DNA of 64,000 nucleotides from Macrostomum hystrix (Eukaryota > Platyhelminthes > Macrostomidae): assembly GCA_950097015.1 (NCBI GenBank), contig CATNEN010000028.1, positions 496,001 through 560,000 on the forward strand, in the 5' to 3' direction. The translations under genes and the position numbers were made by a program. Below the pieces are notes generated by a model that did no database searches, was not told the DNA's origin, and saw nothing but the letters and a program-made list of their open reading frames with translations. The stretch's first letter is position 1. The number at the start of each line of letters is the position of its first letter. Positions 58,773-64,000 of the stretch are shown piece by piece.

Positions 58773-59072
58773 TCGGGGTCAGTGGCAGCATCGTTATAAC
58801 GCGATTACCTATCGCACCAAAATCCAAGAGCTCGATTCCGCAACGTTGGCGGCTTGTCCTGCCATTTACGCCCTTAAGAGACAACCTCCTAGGAGCAGTG
58901 AGAGTGTACACACACACTTATGAGTGTGTTCCAACGTGCGGCATCTGTGCATGCTTAGGAGTCAGCTAAATGAGGCAGAATTGCCTCCTCGCTGGCTGCG
59001 GGTCTAATGTCAAACCAATAGTGCGCTGTTGGCCTGTTGGCCCGCTACCCTCCTGCAATTGTTAATATTGTT
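58773..59072 (+). mobile_element. Diverged family A SINE downstream of ERC
   Basis: Head tcagtggcagcatcgttata with box B gagctcgattccg, a deletion of the middle, then a diverged body and the end gctaccctcctgcaattgtt. It is flanked by atgtttttgtttta (58759-58772) and atgtatttgtttta (59073-59086), a 14-bp duplication with one mismatch, consistent with an older insertion. Confidence 0.82.
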
Positions 59073-59086
59073 ATGTATTTGTTTTA

Positions 59087-60461
59087 CTTTTTTAAGCTAC
59101 ATATATTAAATAAATGTAGTTTGCTTTATTTAAATGTTCTTTCCAAAACATTTTCTCAAATGATTTTTACAGATTAGGATTAATTTTAATAATCAGTCTG
59201 CTTATATTATATCCTTATTTTTATAACCTAAAATATTGTAATACTTTTTTTGTTATTCTAATAAAATTTCAAAGCATCACCTTTAAGTATTGATCAATAT
59301 ACTTTGCAGAGTAGTTGTATATTAGTTTTTTATCTTGTGCTCATTTATGTATTCGTTATAAAATTGTTTCTAAAAAACTTGCATTCTGCCTTGAATAATC
59401 AAGAGCTCACAATCTGAATTATTTTCACGTTTTACTAGTTTTATTTACAGATTATGAAAACATTCAAATCAGCGCTCACATTCGATTTTTATCTATAATC
59501 ATGAAGCATAATTAATTACTTTAATATTACATTAACGTTTAGCTAGCAAAAATGACATACAGCAAGTTATCGCTAAACTTTTGTTTTCGTTTCTTTTTTT
59601 CTTTTTACCTATTTTTTATAACTTTAATAAAGTTAAAGTAAAATAAAGTTATCTATTTACCTAGCCACTGAACGTTCTTATACACTTTCTGCATAATATT
59701 CACTGCATACTACTCATAGCGTAGCAGCTTGAAACGCGACGAATGTTCTGTTGAGTCTACAATTTCTTGCACCGCGATCTTGCATTGCATCTAGTCCATT
59801 AATTGCTTTTCCTTCCTCAATAGTTGCACTTTTTTCGATTACTCATTCCCTCAAACAATTTACATATATTCCTTTATTTTCCATTCTTGCTAATGCCGTT
59901 TGTACACCGCCTAGTAGTTCGGTTAACCTATTGATTAATAAACTAAGCTTTAATGCTTTCTGTTTTATAAAATTCATATCGACAGAACTTGTCTAAACAG
60001 TTTTTTCTATCTCTACAAATTAAAGAGAGCTAAATAACGGCCTGCATAGTTGAGAAGCAGCCTTCAAACTTTGATTGGCTTACGATAAGTTAGTTGACTT
60101 AATTAGTTGCTATTTTTAGAGTTTTGTCAAGTAAATATTTTTTGCGGGGCAGCAAATTGGTATGCACCGTATTTTTTTAAACGAATATAATTTTTTTGTT
60201 ATCTTCGCACGTACGAAACTTTTCGAACGTTTCCATTTGACCTTTATTTTAATGTATTTTGAAATGAATTTTTTACGTTGAAGGGGCGAAGTGAAAATAT
60301 GTTGGTCTCGATCTGTAGACCTCATAAGCCATTTTCTATAAGCAACTACTTCTTTAAAAGATTGAAAAAAGAAGAATAATATAATAAAAGTATAAGTAAT
60401 GTAAATAATATAAATATAATATAACATATTTACTTATATAATAATATAATAATATAAATTG
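59087..60461. other. AT-rich intergenic DNA with a weak minus-strand coding-like stretch
   Basis: Mostly AT-rich. On the minus strand from about 59993 a frame after a TTTAG acceptor-like site reads TSSVDMNFIKQKALKLSLL and then INRLTELLGGVQTALARMEN before a TGA. It continues protein-like beyond that stop. It may be a decayed exon; I do not recognise it. Confidence 0.35.
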
Positions 60462-61341
60462 TGTCTCATCTCTCTGGTGTCTCATTTCTTCTGTCTCATC
60501 TCTCTGGTGTCTCATCTCTCTGGTGTCTCATCTCTCTGGTGTCTCATTTCTTCTGTGTCTCATCTCTCTGGTGTCTCATCTCTCTGGTGTCTCATCTCTC
60601 TGGTGTCTCATCTCTCTGGTGTCTCATTTCTTCTTTGTCTCATCTCTCTGGTGTCTCATCTCTCTGGTGTCTCATCTCTCTGGTGTCTCATTTCTTCTTT
60701 GTCTCATCTCTCTGGTGTCTCATCTCTCTGGTGTCTCATCTCTCTGGTGTCTCATCTCTCTGGTGTCTCATTTCTTCTGGTGTCTCATCTCTCTGTTGTC
60801 TCATCTCTCTGGTGTCTCATTTCTTCTGTGTCTCATCTCTCTGGTGTCTCATGTCTCTGGTGTCTCATTTCTTCTGTGTCTCATTTCTTCTGTGTCTCAT
60901 CTCTCTGGTGTCTCATTTCTTCTGTGTCTCATCTCTCTGGTGTCTCATCTCTCTGGTGTCTCATTTCTTCTTTGTCTCATCTCTCTGGTGTCTCATCTCT
61001 CTGGTGTCTCATCTCTCTGGTGTCTCATCTCTCTGGTGTCTCATCTCTCTGGTGTCTCATCTCTCTGGTGTCTCATCTCTCTGGTGTCTCATCTCTCTGG
61101 TGTCTCATCTCTCTGGTGTCTCATCTCTCTGGTGTCTCATCTCTCTGGTGTCTCATCTCTCTGGTGTCTCATCTCTCTGGTGTCTCATCTCTCTGGTGTC
61201 TCATCTCTCTGGTGTCTCATTTCTTCTGGTGTCTCATCTCTCTGGTGTCTCATCTCTCTGGTGTCTCATTTCTTCTGGTGTCTCATCTCTCTGGTGTCTC
61301 ATCTCTCTGGTGTCTTCATTTCTACTTTGTCTCATCTCTCT
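60462..61341. repeat. 16-bp tandem repeat, about 55 copies
   Basis: Units tctcatctctctggtg, with a variant tctcatttcttctgtg scattered through. Since 16 is not a multiple of 3, all plus-strand frames read through by rotation and yield the same Ser/Leu/Cys-rich peptide. It is not a gene. Confidence 0.95.
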
Positions 61342-61345
61342 GGTA

Positions 61346-63074
61346 AAAAAAAAGTTTCTTGCCAAGCTGCATACGGAGAGACAATTGGAGAGAAAGCCTG
61401 TAAAATGGCGTGCTACAGAAATTTCTAAAACTAGTAAATTGGCGCCACAGTGCCTAGCCACAACTTTTACATCAATTATTAACCACGGATCTAATCAGCT
61501 TCTTTTCCTGTGACTATTCATACAGAGCCAGGAAAATATCAGTTCAGATTATGCTTATTCAAGTCCAGTAAAATATGAGCGCGATTACTTTGAAACAGAT
61601 TTTAGTTTTCAAATTATTTATGAGAGGAGAGAATTTTAAGGAATTTTACGATTGCATCTCATTTTTTACTATTTAGAGAATAATGGATTCATCTAGCAAA
61701 AAACAAGGCAGTGGCAATTGTAATTAGGATAATAAAGATGTTCTTTGGGAATCTTGCGGTGACTTTGAAGAAGGAAAAAATAATCAACCCATCTTAGTTA
61801 TTCAGGAACTGAGAAATGCCGTCAAGAATGACATTCTTTTTAAACAGCCGCTGTTTGCAGCACTTGTTTAAAAAATACAATTAAAACGAACTTTGGCCGG
61901 AACAAACCGGTTGCTTTCCTTCTAGAGATTCTTTTAGACGGAAGCACTCCTGCCAAAGCACTCCTGCCAACAGCTGCGCAAACCTTGCCGATGGAGACGC
62001 CAAGCTGAGTTTCCATGCCGACGAGAATTAGGCATTAATTATTAGCCAAGAACAGTTGAAGAGCCACTGCGCAACGGGGCAATTTCTCGGCTCCCCCTTG
62101 AGTCGCTCAGTACAATTCTAGGATAGGATTGGCTTTTTCGTGTTAGAGCGTTAAAGTTCCACTTTAAGCCTCCAGCCGACAGCCGGAGGTCGCTTGTTAA
62201 CAATGGCTAGCCAACAAGCAACAGTATAACCAAACACAGAAGCGCAAGGCAAGATGACAATGAATCGCGAACTACAAAATAAATTATACCATCTTTTTGA
62301 GCTGTGAGTGCGAGCGAGAAAATACGTAGGCCTCCCTCCACACGGTCGTAGCTTCGATATGTATATTTTCTGATCGCCACTAAGTCAGTTAAGGTGCAAA
62401 GTTGAATAGTGTACATTGTTAGTACACATTTATAACACATGATGACATATTACACATTATAGGAAGCTGATGTCCCTGTAGGTTAGCCTGCTTAAGCGTG
62501 CGCAATGTTGGGCGTATGCAGGACAAGCTCTAAGCCTTCTCTTTGTGAACCGCTGAGGTACAAATTGCGTTGCGTAAGTCGGACAGCTTCACGGTCAACA
62601 TCACACTGAACACTTAAGGCACTTAAAGCAAGTGGAATGAGCTGGCTTGATGAAAGGAACAATGCAAAAAGAAATACAGGAGGGAGAGAAACTGAGAAAT
62701 ACAAAAATATTGTCTGCTTTGGAGACCATGGGAGATATGTGGCAAGGGCGAGATGTCTGGACTCACGGTGGATGAATTATAAAATAGAATCCCTCTGGTG
62801 AGAATTTAAAGATCTAATAGCACACTTTGTTAGTACAGTGAGTTTGTCACTCACTGTCAAATACTTGAATTCCAGCGGCTCCTCAAACCACCAGCCAATG
62901 CGTCCAAATAATGGACCAATCAAATTCTGTGAGTCTAACCACCACCTCTAGAAATAAAAAATATTTGATACAAAAGTTACAAAGAATGAGAGACGTCTGT
63001 CAGGATTTTTAAACACATGAAGAAGGAAGGGAATAACTCATGACGTTCGATTAGAAACTAAACTTGCTAAAAAG
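61346..63074. other. Intergenic DNA upstream of the DEG/ENaC gene
   Basis: No supported gene. A frame from an ATG at 61683 has an internal TAG after 14 codons and stops again about 60 codons in, without recognisable motifs. The promoter of the DEG/ENaC gene should lie in the right part. Confidence 0.45.
62500..62545 (-). mobile_element. Small family A SINE remnant
   Basis: Short match to the reversed SINE body: gggcgtatgcaggacaagct then aagccttctcttt. Too short for certainty. Confidence 0.35.
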
Positions 63075-64000
63075 ATGAACGATCAGACTGTGGATCATCA
63101 TCAGCAGCAGCAAAACAGGAGAGAAGAAGAGAAACAGAACAGGATTAGAAACACGCTGGTAGCATTCGCGGGCAACACCTCGGCTCATGGCTTTGGCAAG
63201 CTGATCTCTCCACTCTGGTATATCCAAATTCTATGGCTAGTGCTTATCGTTGGAGCCTTGAGTTGTCTGGCCTACCACATGAGCACAATGATCGGCAAGT
63301 TTCTCCAGGAGCCAGTCTCCACCTCAATCACCCTGCGTGGAGTTGACTTTGTCTATCCTGGAGTCACAGTGTGCAACAAGAAGTTCCTGGCAGTCAGCGT
63401 CATGGCTGAGAAGGTGAGATCCACCTCTCCAGGCCCACCAGGACCGTCTAGCGTTGCTGATGAAGTCTGGCAGTGGAAACCGCGGTCTCAAGGATTTTTC
63501 AACAACTTAGAAAGCTTGGCTAACCTGACAGGGGAGATTGGAGTCGCCTACCTGCAGAATGTTAGTCGAGATACTTCGCTCACCTCGTCGGACTACCTAA
63601 TGAAATATGAAGACAACAAAGTCAACCTAGCTCCACTATTGATTCGAGACACTAACGGCATCGGCAACTTTGCCGAGTTCAGCCTGCACCCTGAGAAGCT
63701 GCTCATCCGTTGTCGATTCGGACCTTACGCCTGCGACATCTCTGATTTCACTATTGGGCAGATGCATGACAATCCATTTTGTATGACGCTTGACGTGAAA
63801 GGTTTTCAGGAGAAGTATCATCTCACTGTCAGCGACGTCAATTCTTACGGCCTGGAGCTGTACTTCTACTCTGACTCGAGCCAATTCAATACTCAGAACT
63901 TGATAGCAAACATGAAGAAGGCATCGGATTCTTTCTTCCGTATGAACAGTAACGGAGGCGCTGATGTGTACATTCACCAGCCGGGCGCGTATCCGGCGAC
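63075..64000 (+). CDS. DEG/ENaC-family sodium channel, 5' part (308 codons, truncated by window)
   Basis: Trimeric, amiloride-sensitive-type cation channel of the plasma membrane. The ATG at 63075 opens a frame that stays open to the window edge. Order: Gln/Glu/Arg-rich cytoplasmic start, the gating His-Gly motif (residues 38-39, NTSAHGFGKL), first membrane helix about residues 47-68 (PLWYIQILWLVLIVG...), the post-TM1 family motif VDFVYPGVTVCNKK (about 90-103), then extracellular domain pieces including RCRFGPYACDISDF, NPFCMTLDVKGF, GLELYFYSD and GADVYIHQPGAYP. These match the finger and thumb cysteine and palm segments of the family. A possible donor (AAG|GTGAGA at about 63414) is read through in frame, so this looks like one long exon, but use of that donor cannot be excluded. 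The second membrane helix and selectivity filter lie beyond the window. Subfamily not assigned. Confidence 0.9.
   Translation, partial: MNDQTVDHHQQQQNRREEEKQNRIRNTLVAFAGNTSAHGFGKLISPLWYIQILWLVLIVGALSCLAYHMSTMIGKFLQEPVSTSITLRGVDFVYPGVTVCNKKFLAVSVMAEKVRSTSPGPPGPSSVADEVWQWKPRSQGFFNNLESLANLTGEIGVAYLQNVSRDTSLTSSDYLMKYEDNKVNLAPLLIRDTNGIGNFAEFSLHPEKLLIRCRFGPYACDISDFTIGQMHDNPFCMTLDVKGFQEKYHLTVSDVNSYGLELYFYSDSSQFNTQNLIANMKKASDSFFRMNSNGGADVYIHQPGAYPA

Noticed and set aside
60459-61513. Three overlapping plus-strand frames of about 300-350 codons rich in Ser, Leu, Cys and Trp that could look like a membrane protein
   Set aside because: The 16-bp repeat reads the same peptide in all three frames. The hydrophobicity is a by-product of the repeat.
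61683-61872. A small plus-strand gene starting at the ATG at 61683
   Set aside because: It is interrupted by a TAG after 14 codons, only about 60 codons long in total, and has no recognisable motif.

Overview
The window is animal nuclear DNA: intron-containing protein genes with GT-AG junctions, GC-rich exons set in AT-rich intergenic DNA, tRNA-derived SINEs, a decayed Helitron, a hAT MITE and very abundant minisatellites. The proteins (USP48, NSRP1, TRMT10C, calmodulin-like, Rab43/19-like, ERC/ELKS/Bruchpilot, DEG/ENaC) fit a bilaterian with a nervous system. A lophotrochozoan, possibly a free-living flatworm, is my best guess. It rests on the repeat load and on splice acceptors placed just before start codons (as in spliced-leader organisms), and the sequence does not prove it.

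Layout. 1-2308: an unidentified minus-strand gene whose first exon (499-795) is flanked by 43-bp and 48-bp minisatellites. 3148-15676: three minus-strand genes close together, transcribed in the order TRMT10C, NSRP1, USP48, with gaps of 413 and 695 bp. 16832-20477: a hAT MITE with an 8-bp target duplication, then a broken Helitron. 20478-33595: mostly AT-rich DNA and satellites (28 bp, 21-22 bp, 24 bp) around a two-exon calmodulin-like gene (26459-27541). 33596-35045: a two-exon Rab gene. 38367-58243: a 15-exon plus-strand ERC/ELKS active-zone scaffold gene of about 1680 codons. 58244-63074: non-coding DNA with a SINE and a 16-bp satellite. 63075-64000: the 5' part of a DEG/ENaC sodium-channel gene running off the window.

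The most striking features are these. (1) Many introns and intergenic gaps hold their own unrelated minisatellite. (2) A SINE insertion inside the ERC gene duplicated a 13-bp target that contains the exon's 5' splice site, so two potential donors now flank the SINE. (3) Six genes have a pyrimidine-containing TAG/CAG acceptor 2-11 nt before the ATG, and TRMT10C has a strong acceptor but no ATG, which suggests spliced-leader trans-splicing and perhaps an operon. (4) The Rab protein has Cys in place of Asn in its guanine-specificity NKxD motif.

All exon boundaries come from reading splice sites and checking phase by hand. No alignment, transcript or database search was available.
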